Notes: generated by a model from the letters alone, not told the origin. Counted from the first letter of the stretch, positions 1-5,953 are shown. The stretch: DNA of 5,953 nucleotides from Cellvibrionales bacterium UBA7375 (GCA_002469845.1 DKNZ01000051.1:1-5953), one strand, 5' to 3'. A program made the numbers and translations.

Positions 1-1163
1 AGGTAAAATTCCCACATAGCAATAAACTGATCCGAGTAACCCAGTGCTTTTACTTGCTCTAAATTATCAAAAAAGGATTTTCGCCAATCTCGTAATGTAG
101 TCGCATAATGAGGACCTATATCTTCCATTTGAAAAAGACGCACATCAGTAGATTTTTTTACAGCGTTAGAGATTGCAGTTACCGAAGGAATAAATCCACC
201 GGGGAAAATATAGCGCTGAATAAAATCGACGGATTTAATTGCCTGATCATAAAATTGATCCTGTATGGTAATTGCTTGGATTAACATAATACCGTCGGAT
301 TTTAAAAGAGAGCTACATTTTGCAAAATAAGTATCAAGGTACTGGTGCCCAACAGCCTCAATCATTTCGATAGACACCAACTTATCATAGGATCCCTGCA
401 AATCACGATAATCCTCCATCAACAGCGTAACCTTCTCTTCTAGTCCAGCAGCAATCACGCGTTGCTGAGCAACCTCAAATTGCTGCCTTGAAATTGTTGT
501 GGTCGTTACCTTACAGCCATAATGAGTAGCCGCATAAATAGCAAACCCACCCCAGCCGGTGCCTATTTCAATCACATGATCAGATTCACTTAACTGTAAT
601 TTGTCGCAAATACGCTCTAGTTTCGCAACAGCTGCCTGATCAAGGGTCGTCTCATTATCTGGATAATAAGCACAGGAATACATCATAGTAGGATCTAGAA
701 AAAGCTCAAACATCTCATTACCTAAATCGTAATGAGCTTCAATATTGCGTCTGCTACCGACCTGACTATTGCGATTTAACCAGTGCAAAACCCGCAACAT
801 AGGTGCTTTAAATAACGAAAACCCACCTTCAACTTGATCCATAACTTCTCGATTACGCAGCATAATACGGACCAATGCAGTAAGATTATTACAACGCCAA
901 TAACCCTGCATATAGGCCTCACCTGCAGCCACCGTACCACCAAAAGCAATGTCAGAATAAAAGCGCGGATCTTCAATCTTAAGCTCGACATAGAGTTCAC
1001 CAGACTTCACAGCCGCACCAAAAACCTGCTCACCATTGTCATCAATAATTTTTACTTGGCCCACTTCAATCTTTCTAAGTCGTGAAAATAATAGCGGCCG
1101 ACATAGTCTATCGATCCAACGGGCTGAAGTTTTTGACACCTGTTTAGATGAATTATTACTCAC
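1..1163 (-). CDS. Cyclopropane-fatty-acid-synthase-like SAM methyltransferase (C-terminus cut off by window edge)
   Basis: This is a SAM-dependent methyltransferase of the Cfa/mycolic acid synthase family, expected to act on unsaturated acyl chains of membrane phospholipids. I translated it by hand: 387 complete codons are present, and the family's usual length suggests roughly 20-40 C-terminal residues are missing. Visible landmarks are YDLGNEMF (145-152), MMYSCAYY (160-167, active-site-type C164), SAM motif I VIEIGTGWGG (197-206), SIEMIEAVG (264-272, E269), LIQAIT (294-299) and RYIFPGG (317-323, Y318). E. coli Cfa has His in LLHTIG where this protein has Q296, so it looks like the paralogue that travels with DUF1365 rather than the housekeeping enzyme. 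The start is GTG: its GTG overlaps the DUF1365 stop in a GTGA junction, AAGGA lies 7 nt upstream, and the next in-frame ATG is about 85 codons in. It could be a UfaM-like methylase of furan fatty acid synthesis; the family call is firm, the product is inferred. Confidence 0.93.
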   Translation of the reverse strand, partial: MSNNSSKQVSKTSARWIDRLCRPLLFSRLRKIEVGQVKIIDDNGEQVFGAAVKSGELYVELKIEDPRFYSDIAFGGTVAAGEAYMQGYWRCNNLTALVRIMLRNREVMDQVEGGFSLFKAPMLRVLHWLNRNSQVGSRRNIEAHYDLGNEMFELFLDPTMMYSCAYYPDNETTLDQAAVAKLERICDKLQLSESDHVIEIGTGWGGFAIYAATHYGCKVTTTTISRQQFEVAQQRVIAAGLEEKVTLLMEDYRDLQGSYDKLVSIEMIEAVGHQYLDTYFAKCSSLLKSDGIMLIQAITIQDQFYDQAIKSVDFIQRYIFPGGFIPSVTAISNAVKKSTDVRLFQMEDIGPHYATTLRDWRKSFFDNLEQVKALGYSDQFIAMWEFY

Positions 1164-1945
1164 TTAGGTTTCCTTATTATTAATTTTTCATGGGCATGGC
1201 CTAAAAAAGGCACACCTTTTAACCAAATTTTAATTGCCTGCCAATAGATTCCTGCCGTTACTTTAACCGATATCAAAGGAATAGATACTAATTGCTTAGC
1301 CAATGATGCTCGAGTAATTGGTTGTGCATCTAAATTTAAACTGACATCAAACACTCTTTCACCTCGTCGAAAATTTTGCATTTTTACCAACAAATTTTGC
1401 TTAGGCAGTGAAAATTCAAAACCGTATTCCATATCTAAAGGCATAAAGGGTGACACTGTAAATACCTTATCGGTACTATAAAATAAATGATCATCTCCAG
1501 CTTCAGTTGAAGTTATTAACTGATCACTTCCAAGCACATAGCAATACATTTCACCCCAAGGCGTATTGGTAACCTCAGCCACTATACTATGTACTGTTCG
1601 ACCGTCTGGCTCAAAGCAATAATAAAAACTCACTGGGTTCGACTTATAGAAAAAGTAGCGCAGGTTAGTTAACAATCGGATTGGGCCCGTGGGTCTGGAT
1701 CCAGTCTTTTCAGCCACCAAATCCCTTACTGACTCACTTAATGACTGAGATGGATCACCTAGATGGTCTGAGCGTTTAAACCAAGCAAAGTTGGCACTCT
1801 TTGCGGACCACAATAAAAATTTATCAAATAAACTATCCAGTTCATCAAGATCTAAATACAACATAAAAAGTTTATAACGAAAGTGATTAATAACTGGCAT
1901 ATGCCTACAGTGTCCAATAAAGCCACTGTAAATACGGCTATTCAC
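1160..1945 (-). CDS. DUF1365 family protein
   Basis: This is a DUF1365 protein of 261 residues, a family of unknown biochemistry nearly always found between an FAD-dependent amine-oxidase-like gene and a CFA-like gene, as here. Family landmarks, numbered from the GTG start, are NSRIYSGFIGHCRHMP (2-17), HFRYKLFMLYLDLDEL (21-36), NPVSFYYCF (103-111), EVTNTPWGE (124-132), VFTVSPFMPLDMEYGF (161-176) and the C-terminal IKIWLKGVPFLGH (238-250). No signal peptide or clear membrane segment is seen, so it is probably cytoplasmic or peripheral. An ATG at 1975 gives a 10-residue longer form but has no ribosome binding site. The GTG at 1945 has GAG 6 nt upstream and yields the family's usual N-terminus (Met-Asn-Ser-x-Ile-Tyr), so I prefer it. 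It then overlaps the flavoprotein gene by 8 bp. A role in lipid modification is inferred from neighbours only. Confidence 0.92.
   Translation of the reverse strand: MNSRIYSGFIGHCRHMPVINHFRYKLFMLYLDLDELDSLFDKFLLWSAKSANFAWFKRSDHLGDPSQSLSESVRDLVAEKTGSRPTGPIRLLTNLRYFFYKSNPVSFYYCFEPDGRTVHSIVAEVTNTPWGEMYCYVLGSDQLITSTEAGDDHLFYSTDKVFTVSPFMPLDMEYGFEFSLPKQNLLVKMQNFRRGERVFDVSLNLDAQPITRASLAKQLVSIPLISVKVTAGIYWQAIKIWLKGVPFLGHAHEKLIIRKPK
1171..1175 (-). promoter_or_regulatory. Shine-Dalgarno site for the CFA-like gene
   Basis: AAGGA on the minus strand sits 7 nt before the GTG at 1163, inside the last codons of the DUF1365 gene. It supports the GTG start and translational coupling through the GTGA overlap. 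Confidence 0.7.
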
Positions 1946-3182
1946 AACAATCTCGCTCAAACTGCTTAACTGCATTTAGCGCACTAACAACCCCATCTTC
2001 ATGAAACCCATAGCGCCAATAGGCACCGCAAAAATAAAATTTATCAGTATTTATTTCGGCATGCCTAGCCTGAGCTGCAACCGACTCTCGAGTGTAAATA
2101 GGATGATGATAAGTCAAACGCTTTAACACCTTATCTTTATCAATTACATCGCTGTTATTTAAGGTCACACAAAATTGATCGCTGCAATCGAGACCTTGCA
2201 GTATGTTCATATTATAAGTCACAGGTACTCGGCTTTGATCACCATCTAGTAGATGATAGTTCCAAGCGGCCCAAGCACTTTTTCGCTTAGGCAATACTGA
2301 ATCATCGGTATGAAGTAACACCTCATTATCTTGGTATTTTATAGCGCCTAATACCTGTTTTTCAGCCTCTGTAGGATTGTGTATCATCTTTAAAGCTTGG
2401 TCACTATGACAGGCAAAAAATACCGCATCATAGGTTGCTTCGCCCTCAGCACTTATCACTCGAACACCCTTATTCAAGCGTTCGACCCTAGTCACAGGTG
2501 TTGATAACTTAATACAGTCTTTAAAAGGGCGTGTCAGAGCCTGTGCATAGGTTTTAGAGCCACCTTTAACAACATACCAATCGGGACGATCATTGACACT
2601 TAATAGCCCATGGTTGTGAAAAAACCGAACTAAATAACGCGCAGGAAACTCAAACATAAGCTTTAAATCTGCCGACCAAACTGCCGCTGCCATTGGTACT
2701 AGATAATAATTAATAAATACTTGGCTATATTTTTCGCGCTTTAAATAGTCACCGAGAGATATTTCATCCGATAATTGCTCAAGAAGCTGGGTTGCCTCAC
2801 GATTAAAACGCAAAATATCCAAAATCATTCGCCAAAAAGACGGCCTGAAAATATTTCGCCGCTGAGCAAATAAACTATTAATGGTTGAGCCCATATACTC
2901 AAGCCCAGTTTTCTCGCACTTGACCCCAAAGCTCATAGTAGATAACTGCTCTTCTACCCCCAGCTCTTTTAACAAGGCAATAAATTTTGGATAGGTTTTA
3001 TGATTAAAAACAATAAAACCTGTATCAACTGAAAAATGCTTACCTTGATGATTAATATCATGGGTGTGAGTATGCCCGCCAATATAATCATTAGCCTCAT
3101 AAACAGTGATCTTATGATGTTTATTTAAATGGTATGCCGCCACATTGCCCGAAATGCCGCTGCCAATAACTGCTACTTTCAT
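1938..3182 (-). CDS. FAD-dependent amine-oxidase-like oxidoreductase (NAD(P)/FAD-binding)
   Basis: This is a 414-residue soluble flavoprotein of the amine oxidase/phytoene-desaturase-like superfamily. The N-terminus holds the dinucleotide-binding GSGISG (7-12) after a short beta strand, with the acidic ribose-binding E29 in VYEAND, then GGHTHT (35-40) and DTGFIVFN (53-60). The C-terminal flavin-contact region is YFCGAYWRYGFHEDGVVSA (383-401). Length is normal and no motif appears broken. The ATG at 3182 puts the Rossmann strand at residue 2, as usual for the family, although only a weak AAGAA-like site precedes it. It lies 14 bp after the lipocalin gene and runs into DUF1365. In related clusters this flavoprotein is paired with a CFA-like methylase, and a desaturase or oxidase step on methylated acyl chains (UfaD-like) is the attractive inference. 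The exact substrate cannot be read from sequence, and the common database name of amine oxidase probably misleads. Confidence 0.93.
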   Translation of the reverse strand: MKVAVIGSGISGNVAAYHLNKHHKITVYEANDYIGGHTHTHDINHQGKHFSVDTGFIVFNHKTYPKFIALLKELGVEEQLSTMSFGVKCEKTGLEYMGSTINSLFAQRRNIFRPSFWRMILDILRFNREATQLLEQLSDEISLGDYLKREKYSQVFINYYLVPMAAAVWSADLKLMFEFPARYLVRFFHNHGLLSVNDRPDWYVVKGGSKTYAQALTRPFKDCIKLSTPVTRVERLNKGVRVISAEGEATYDAVFFACHSDQALKMIHNPTEAEKQVLGAIKYQDNEVLLHTDDSVLPKRKSAWAAWNYHLLDGDQSRVPVTYNMNILQGLDCSDQFCVTLNNSDVIDKDKVLKRLTYHHPIYTRESVAAQARHAEINTDKFYFCGAYWRYGFHEDGVVSALNAVKQFERDCCE

Positions 3183-3196
3183 AGAAATTCTTATAA

Positions 3197-3730
3197 TTAA
3201 TCGCCCAGTGGCATTTGATGGGGAGCAAGCTCCAGTAGACTAGAATCATAACCTAAAGATGAGACAAATTGGGTTAACTCATTCATCATTTTTTCAGAAA
3301 TTTTTGGTTCGCGGGCCATTATCCATACATAATCCAAATTATTCCTACCAATCACCGTATATTGATAGTTCTCATCTAAATAAACAATGCGATAGTCCGC
3401 TTTAATGGGCCAGATAAACTGCATTCCCCATTCCGCATTAGTCTTAGTGTTAGTGATAAAACCTCTAGGGGTATAACTCTTTTTTTCACCATCCATAGCA
3501 CCAGCATTAAAGCTAAATGTCGTAGCGATAGACCCATCATCATCCAAACGATAAGACTCAACTGGGTTATAGGCATTTTTTTCCAAGAAAGTCGGGATAT
3601 TGGCAATCACATACCAATCACCCATAAAACGCTGTATATCAACGTATTCTACGGTTTTGATAGACTTTTGATGGTTACAGCCCACTAAGGCGCTAAAAGC
3701 CACTATAACAACAAACTGTCTAATCCCCAT
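3197..3730 (-). CDS. blc: Lipocalin family outer-membrane lipoprotein (Blc-like)
   Basis: This is a bacterial lipocalin of 177 residues, a lipid-anchored beta-barrel that binds hydrophobic ligands such as fatty acids or lysophospholipids. The N-terminus is a lipoprotein signal peptide with lipobox LVGC, giving lipidated C18. Asn follows the Cys rather than Asp, compatible with outer-membrane sorting. The lipocalin GxW motif is GDWYVIANIPTFLEK (37-51), and the second conserved region is YVWIMAREPKI (134-144), as in E. coli Blc. The reading frame also allows TTG at 3736 and GTG at 3733. ATG at 3730 is chosen because GGGGAG lies exactly 6 nt upstream of it. It sits between the DUF6134-like secreted protein and the flavoprotein, so it probably carries, stores or repairs a lipid linked to the operon's chemistry. 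Family call firm; ligand unknown. Confidence 0.93.
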   Translation of the reverse strand: MGIRQFVVIVAFSALVGCNHQKSIKTVEYVDIQRFMGDWYVIANIPTFLEKNAYNPVESYRLDDDGSIATTFSFNAGAMDGEKKSYTPRGFITNTKTNAEWGMQFIWPIKADYRIVYLDENYQYTVIGRNNLDYVWIMAREPKISEKMMNELTQFVSSLGYDSSLLELAPHQMPLGD

Positions 3731-3736
3731 CACCAA

Positions 3737-3742
3737 CTCCCC
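3737..3742 (-). promoter_or_regulatory. Strong Shine-Dalgarno site fixing the lipocalin start
   Basis: GGGGAG on the minus strand lies 6 nt before the ATG at 3730. The alternative TTG at 3736 directly abuts this site and the GTG at 3733 is only 3 nt away, so both are too close to be used well. Confidence 0.7.
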
Positions 3743-3754
3743 AGAATTTATAAA

Positions 3755-4393
3755 TCACTGTCTAATGTAATGCAGTTCACCACCAACATTCAATTTAGAT
3801 CTCAAAGATAGCCATTGGTCATGATCATCATAGCCTAAGAGAATATTCGCCTCTGAGCTACTAATCAAAATGGTTTTACTGGTATCAGTCTCATTCACTG
3901 TGGTTTCAACCTGAACCGAAACTAAGTCGCCATTTTCAGTATTAAGCAACTGGCTGTCTTTTAGTAATAAAGGATCCCAATAGGCAAAGCTTTTGATACA
4001 GCCCTTTAAAACCTCAACCCTATTGTTACTTAAAACCTCTAAGCCTTGGGGTTTTGATTTAGCCTTAACAATAATAGTTTTACCGCGCTTTGTAGTTTTG
4101 GCATTTACTGCAACAATACAGCCATTCTTCCAATACTCTGTGGACTCATGATGATAATTTACTGGGAATAAGCCTAAAAACTTGGCTTTTAACTGTAGCT
4201 TAGAGTTGACGACTATAGTGCCATCGCCGCGTGTTATTTCAAAACCGTGAGTACCAACTGGTTTTTTATCCAATAACACATTAAATAACAGTTTTTTAGT
4301 ATCAGAAGTTATAGTATCAGCATTTATAGGCTCAAAAGCGCTTAAACAATGCACAAACAAAAGAAAAGCAAAACCGAAAACCAACGATTTCAT
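3755..4393 (-). CDS. Secreted DUF6134-like protein
   Basis: This is a 212-residue protein with a Sec signal peptide (Lys2, hydrophobic core about 4-17, likely cleavage after A19 in LSA-FE). The Cys16 context FVHC is not a lipobox, so the mature form is probably a soluble periplasmic protein. The mature part is rich in predicted beta strands: FNVLLDKKPVGTHGFEI (37-53), YHHESTEYWKNGC (80-92), a charged strand TKRGKTIIVKAK (101-112), FAYWDPLLL (136-144) and a C-terminal LHYIRQ. This pattern resembles the DUF6134 family of unknown function. The two mature cysteines, C92 and C132, could form a disulfide. The ATG at 4393 follows the DUF1295 stop by 2 bp, with AGGTGG a little far upstream inside that gene. 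Its place beside a lipocalin suggests a lipid-binding or chaperone role, which is inference. The family assignment is from recognised motif style, not a search. Confidence 0.82.
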   Translation of the reverse strand: MKSLVFGFAFLLFVHCLSAFEPINADTITSDTKKLLFNVLLDKKPVGTHGFEITRGDGTIVVNSKLQLKAKFLGLFPVNYHHESTEYWKNGCIVAVNAKTTKRGKTIIVKAKSKPQGLEVLSNNRVEVLKGCIKSFAYWDPLLLKDSQLLNTENGDLVSVQVETTVNETDTSKTILISSSEANILLGYDDHDQWLSLRSKLNVGGELHYIRQ

Positions 4394-4395
4394 TA

Positions 4396-5205
4396 CTAAC
4401 TATCAACCACCTTTTTTCGCGGCTTACCCGGAAAAAATGTATTTGTAGAATCAATATAGGCTTGATAATCCGGTCTACGCTCAGTTATACCCTGCTCCAT
4501 ATTGCCCACGCCAGAAAACTTAAGTAGTAGATAGCTCATCAACAACGGAGCAAGTAGTATCCAAACAGAAGCAGTGGGAATAGCAAAGATAAACCATGCC
4601 CACCAGATACAGAACTCGCCAAAGTAGTTCGGATGACGACAATAACGCCAGAGACCCGTATTGAGTGTAGAACCCTGCTTAACCACTAGAGAATTAAAGT
4701 AATGCAACTGTCTATCCGCTACAGTCTCATAAACAAAACCAAACAACCAAACTAAAACACCAATACCATGCCATAGGCTCCACACCTGCTCAGAGCTAGA
4801 ATCAAAAATTGGCACAAATAACGAGCTTAAAACCCAAGCCACAAGAGCCTGAAATATAAATATCAAATACAGGCTTTTATAGCCAAAATTAGGAGAATTT
4901 CGCTCACGGATAACCTGATAACGCCTATCCTCTGGATGGTTTCTTCCTCTTTTAACCAAAAATAAAGTCAATCGAATAGACCATATGGCCACCATCAAAA
5001 ATAGGGCAATGCTCACTGGATTATCCAGACCCGTTATATAGGCATAGGTCACCACTGCCAAGAGGGTCAAAGGTGACCAGATATAGTCGACAATACTGAC
5101 ATCTTCAATAATGAAACTCACAAACCATGTGCCAGCCGCCAATAGCAGCAACCATTTAAGACTTTCCAACATCAAGTCTAGATTAATTGTCATAAGTATA
5201 TTCAT
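4396..5205 (-). CDS. DUF1295 multi-pass membrane protein (steroid 5-alpha-reductase/ICMT-like fold)
   Basis: This 269-residue integral membrane protein has about six or seven hydrophobic segments (roughly 17-33, 40-59, 64-84, 111-132, 142-160, 199-209 and 211-229). The family signature is GLWRYCRHPNYFGE (184-197), followed by two Trp and a closing RRPDYQAYIDSTNTFFP (243-259). E160 and D164 in ETVADRQ precede it. Relatives with this C-terminal signature include NAD(P)H-dependent steroid and enoyl reductases and isoprenylcysteine methyltransferases, so reduction of an unsaturated lipid is plausible, but no substrate is known for this group. Its ATG overlaps the DUF2878 stop as ATGA, with GGAAAAG upstream. 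A second in-frame ATG at 5193 is possible but less well placed. The position in a lipid-modification operon fits an inner-membrane lipid enzyme. Family call firm, reaction inferred. Confidence 0.93.
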   Translation of the reverse strand: MNILMTINLDLMLESLKWLLLLAAGTWFVSFIIEDVSIVDYIWSPLTLLAVVTYAYITGLDNPVSIALFLMVAIWSIRLTLFLVKRGRNHPEDRRYQVIRERNSPNFGYKSLYLIFIFQALVAWVLSSLFVPIFDSSSEQVWSLWHGIGVLVWLFGFVYETVADRQLHYFNSLVVKQGSTLNTGLWRYCRHPNYFGEFCIWWAWFIFAIPTASVWILLAPLLMSYLLLKFSGVGNMEQGITERRPDYQAYIDSTNTFFPGKPRKKVVDS

Positions 5206-5732
5206 ATCTTTTCCATAAATTGATAACGGCGTTGGAAACTATCTGCCAACCATAGTAAAAGGGGCATTAGAACTGCCCAACCCAGGGCCAATGCCAATAA
5301 AGCATACCAACGCTCTAAAAATATTACCGCGCCCAACTTTTCTCCAGCAACAAAAGCCAGTGGACCAAATACCGCGCCCATAACAGATGCCCATAGCCAG
5401 CGTTTTTTTAGCCAGGCCATTGATACATTCATTGTAGACGCAAACAGTGCCCACATAGCGACCAGCCAAATTGGCGCATAGTTTGAAACTCCAATTGATA
5501 ACGGATAGGTCAGCCAATCAGTGGCAATAACCAACGTTTCCCATACAAATCCTATAGCCATAGCTGTAAAAATTATGCATAGTTCAGCAAAAACATTATT
5601 AGAACGATACAAATGTACAGCTAGCACAAAAACTACCGCACAAACAGCCAAAAGAGGTTTTCCCGCCGCCCCGCCCAATACACAAGCGAACCAACCGAGC
5701 TGAAAACCAATAAAATTAATTACAAGATTCAT
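5202..5732 (-). CDS. DUF2878 inner-membrane protein
   Basis: This is a 176-residue hydrophobic protein with about five or six membrane segments and a short basic C-terminal tail (FQRRYQFMEK). Motifs that mark it as DUF2878 are FQLGWFACVLG (10-20), GFVWETLV (61-68), PIWLVAMWALFASTMN (87-102) and GPLAFVAGEKLGA (123-135). Charged or polar residues inside or near the membrane (E65, N102, E131, K132) are candidates for function. It is the first gene of the operon. ATG at 5732 gives the expected N-terminus, but only a weak ribosome binding site (GAG about 9 nt upstream) is visible. Members recur in gammaproteobacterial clusters with DUF1295, CFA-like and DUF1365 genes. No biochemical role is known and I do not propose a specific one. 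Confidence 0.9.
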   Translation of the reverse strand: MNLVINFIGFQLGWFACVLGGAAGKPLLAVCAVVFVLAVHLYRSNNVFAELCIIFTAMAIGFVWETLVIATDWLTYPLSIGVSNYAPIWLVAMWALFASTMNVSMAWLKKRWLWASVMGAVFGPLAFVAGEKLGAVIFLERWYALLALALGWAVLMPLLLWLADSFQRRYQFMEKI

Positions 5733-5745
5733 AGCAAAGTCTCGA

Positions 5746-5776
5746 TATTTACTTTGTCTACGCTTAATTTAGACAA
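5746..5776 (-). promoter_or_regulatory. Possible operon promoter with long spacer
   Basis: On the minus strand TTGTCT (5776-5771) is followed after 19 bp by TAAATA (5751-5746). The inverted repeat begins in the -35-like element and fills the spacer, the geometry used by MerR-type activators. The -10 match is poor and the predicted start would leave a leader of only about 7 nt, so the call is weak. A promoter further upstream, in the AT-rich stretch at about 5780-5800, is an alternative; I saw no convincing ECF or sigma-70 match there. Confidence 0.25.
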
Positions 5777-5777
5777 A
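5753..5777. repeat. Inverted repeat TTTGTCTA-N9-TAGACAAA upstream of the operon
   Basis: Two perfect 8-bp arms (5753-5760 and 5770-5777) flank a 9-nt AT-rich spacer. It starts 20 bp before the first codon of the DUF2878 gene. There is no T-tract after it, so it does not look like a terminator; a dimeric regulator's operator is the likely reading. The regulator is not encoded in this window. Confidence 0.6.
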
Positions 5778-5839
5778 AGGTTTATCTTATTTATTTCTAT
5801 AGCCAAGGGTTGCAGGAAAATAACGGATACAAAATCAGT

Positions 5840-5849
5840 TGAGCGCTCA
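5840..5849. repeat. 10-bp perfect palindrome TGAGCGCTCA
   Basis: A perfect GC-containing palindrome stands alone in AT-rich DNA, about 108 bp upstream of the operon start and 16 bp past the T-tract of the preceding terminator. It could be an operator half or a chance occurrence; no family of regulator is identified. Confidence 0.35.
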
Positions 5850-5865
5850 GATAAAAAGCCCGGAT

Positions 5866-5900
5866 AAAAAAAGGCCCCTTAGCATTACCGCAAAGGGGCC
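5866..5900 (-). terminator. Rho-independent terminator of a minus-strand gene beyond the right edge
   Basis: An 8-bp perfect stem (GGCCCCTT at 5873-5880 with AAGGGGCC at 5893-5900) encloses a 12-nt loop. Reading the minus strand, the stem is followed by seven T residues (5872-5866). The plus-strand side lacks a comparable T-run, so the terminator serves leftward transcription from outside the window and insulates the operon from its upstream neighbour. Confidence 0.85.
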
Positions 5901-5905
5901 TGATC

Positions 5906-5953
5906 TTACTTATTGAAAACATACATTACTTTGTTACTAACTTCCTTGCTTTT
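5906..5953 (-). other. Probable 3' end of an upstream minus-strand gene
   Basis: The terminator at 5866-5900 requires a leftward transcript. Two minus-strand frames are open from the right edge: one ends ...NKVMYVFNK at a TAA (5908-5906), the other ends ...KARKLVTK at a TAA (5928-5926). Either stop is at a normal distance from the terminator. Fifteen residues or fewer are too little to name the product or choose the frame, and a small RNA is also possible. Confidence 0.25.

Noticed and set aside
776..1000. Minus-strand ORF of 74 codons
   Set aside because: It is an out-of-frame shadow of the CFA-like gene with low-complexity hydrophobic content.
834..1085. Plus-strand ORF of 83 codons
   Set aside because: It lies antisense inside the CFA-like gene, whose frame is continuous with clear family motifs; its peptide has no recognisable pattern.
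3183..3196. Possible internal promoter between the lipocalin and flavoprotein genes
   Set aside because: The gap is only 14 bp of AT-rich sequence and I found no paired -35/-10 elements; read-through is the simpler explanation.
3376..3606. Minus-strand ORF of 76 codons
   Set aside because: It is an alternative frame within the lipocalin gene, which carries the GxW motif and lipobox in its own frame.
5239..5517. Minus-strand ORF of 92 codons
   Set aside because: It is an alternative frame of the DUF2878 gene; the DUF2878 frame has membrane segments and family motifs.
5521..5703. Plus-strand ORF of 60 codons
   Set aside because: It is antisense to the start of the DUF2878 gene, without a ribosome binding site or recognisable motif.
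5850..5870. Two copies of GATAAAAA 13 bp apart
   Set aside because: The second copy is the A/T-tract of the terminator, so the similarity is best explained by low complexity rather than a binding-site array.

Overview
The window reads as one long, tightly packed minus-strand operon from an AT-rich gammaproteobacterium, probably marine. That host call is an inference from base composition, protein style and gene content; no taxonomic marker gene is present. Transcription runs right to left. In order, the genes are a small DUF2878 membrane protein, a DUF1295 multi-pass membrane protein of the steroid 5-alpha-reductase/ICMT type, a secreted DUF6134-like protein, a Blc-type lipocalin lipoprotein, an FAD-dependent amine-oxidase-like protein, a DUF1365 protein, and a cyclopropane-fatty-acid-synthase-like methyltransferase that runs off the left edge.

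Junctions are overlaps or short gaps: 4-bp overlap, 2-bp gap, about 24 bp, 14 bp, a short overlap, then a 4-bp overlap. The seven genes are therefore very likely co-transcribed and partly translationally coupled. Two of them most likely begin with GTG. No RNA gene, transposon, CRISPR array or phage gene was seen.

The right end (about 5733-5953) holds no complete gene. It contains a rho-independent terminator that closes a minus-strand gene lying beyond the right edge, a 10-bp palindrome, and an 8-bp inverted repeat with a 9-nt spacer just before the first operon gene. The operon promoter and its control should lie there.

Functionally, the FAD oxidoreductase + DUF1365 + CFA-like methyltransferase trio is a recurring lipid-modification block. 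In other proteobacteria it is linked to light or singlet-oxygen responses (RpoE-ChrR or LitR type) and, for the methyltransferase and flavoprotein, to furan fatty acid formation. The best working model, an inference, is that membrane acyl chains are methylated and oxidised by the methyltransferase and flavoprotein. DUF1295 and DUF2878 would act in the inner membrane, and the lipocalin and DUF6134 protein would handle a lipid product in the periplasm or at the outer membrane. The methyltransferase carries Gln where classical CFA synthases carry a bicarbonate-binding His, which fits chemistry other than simple cyclopropanation.
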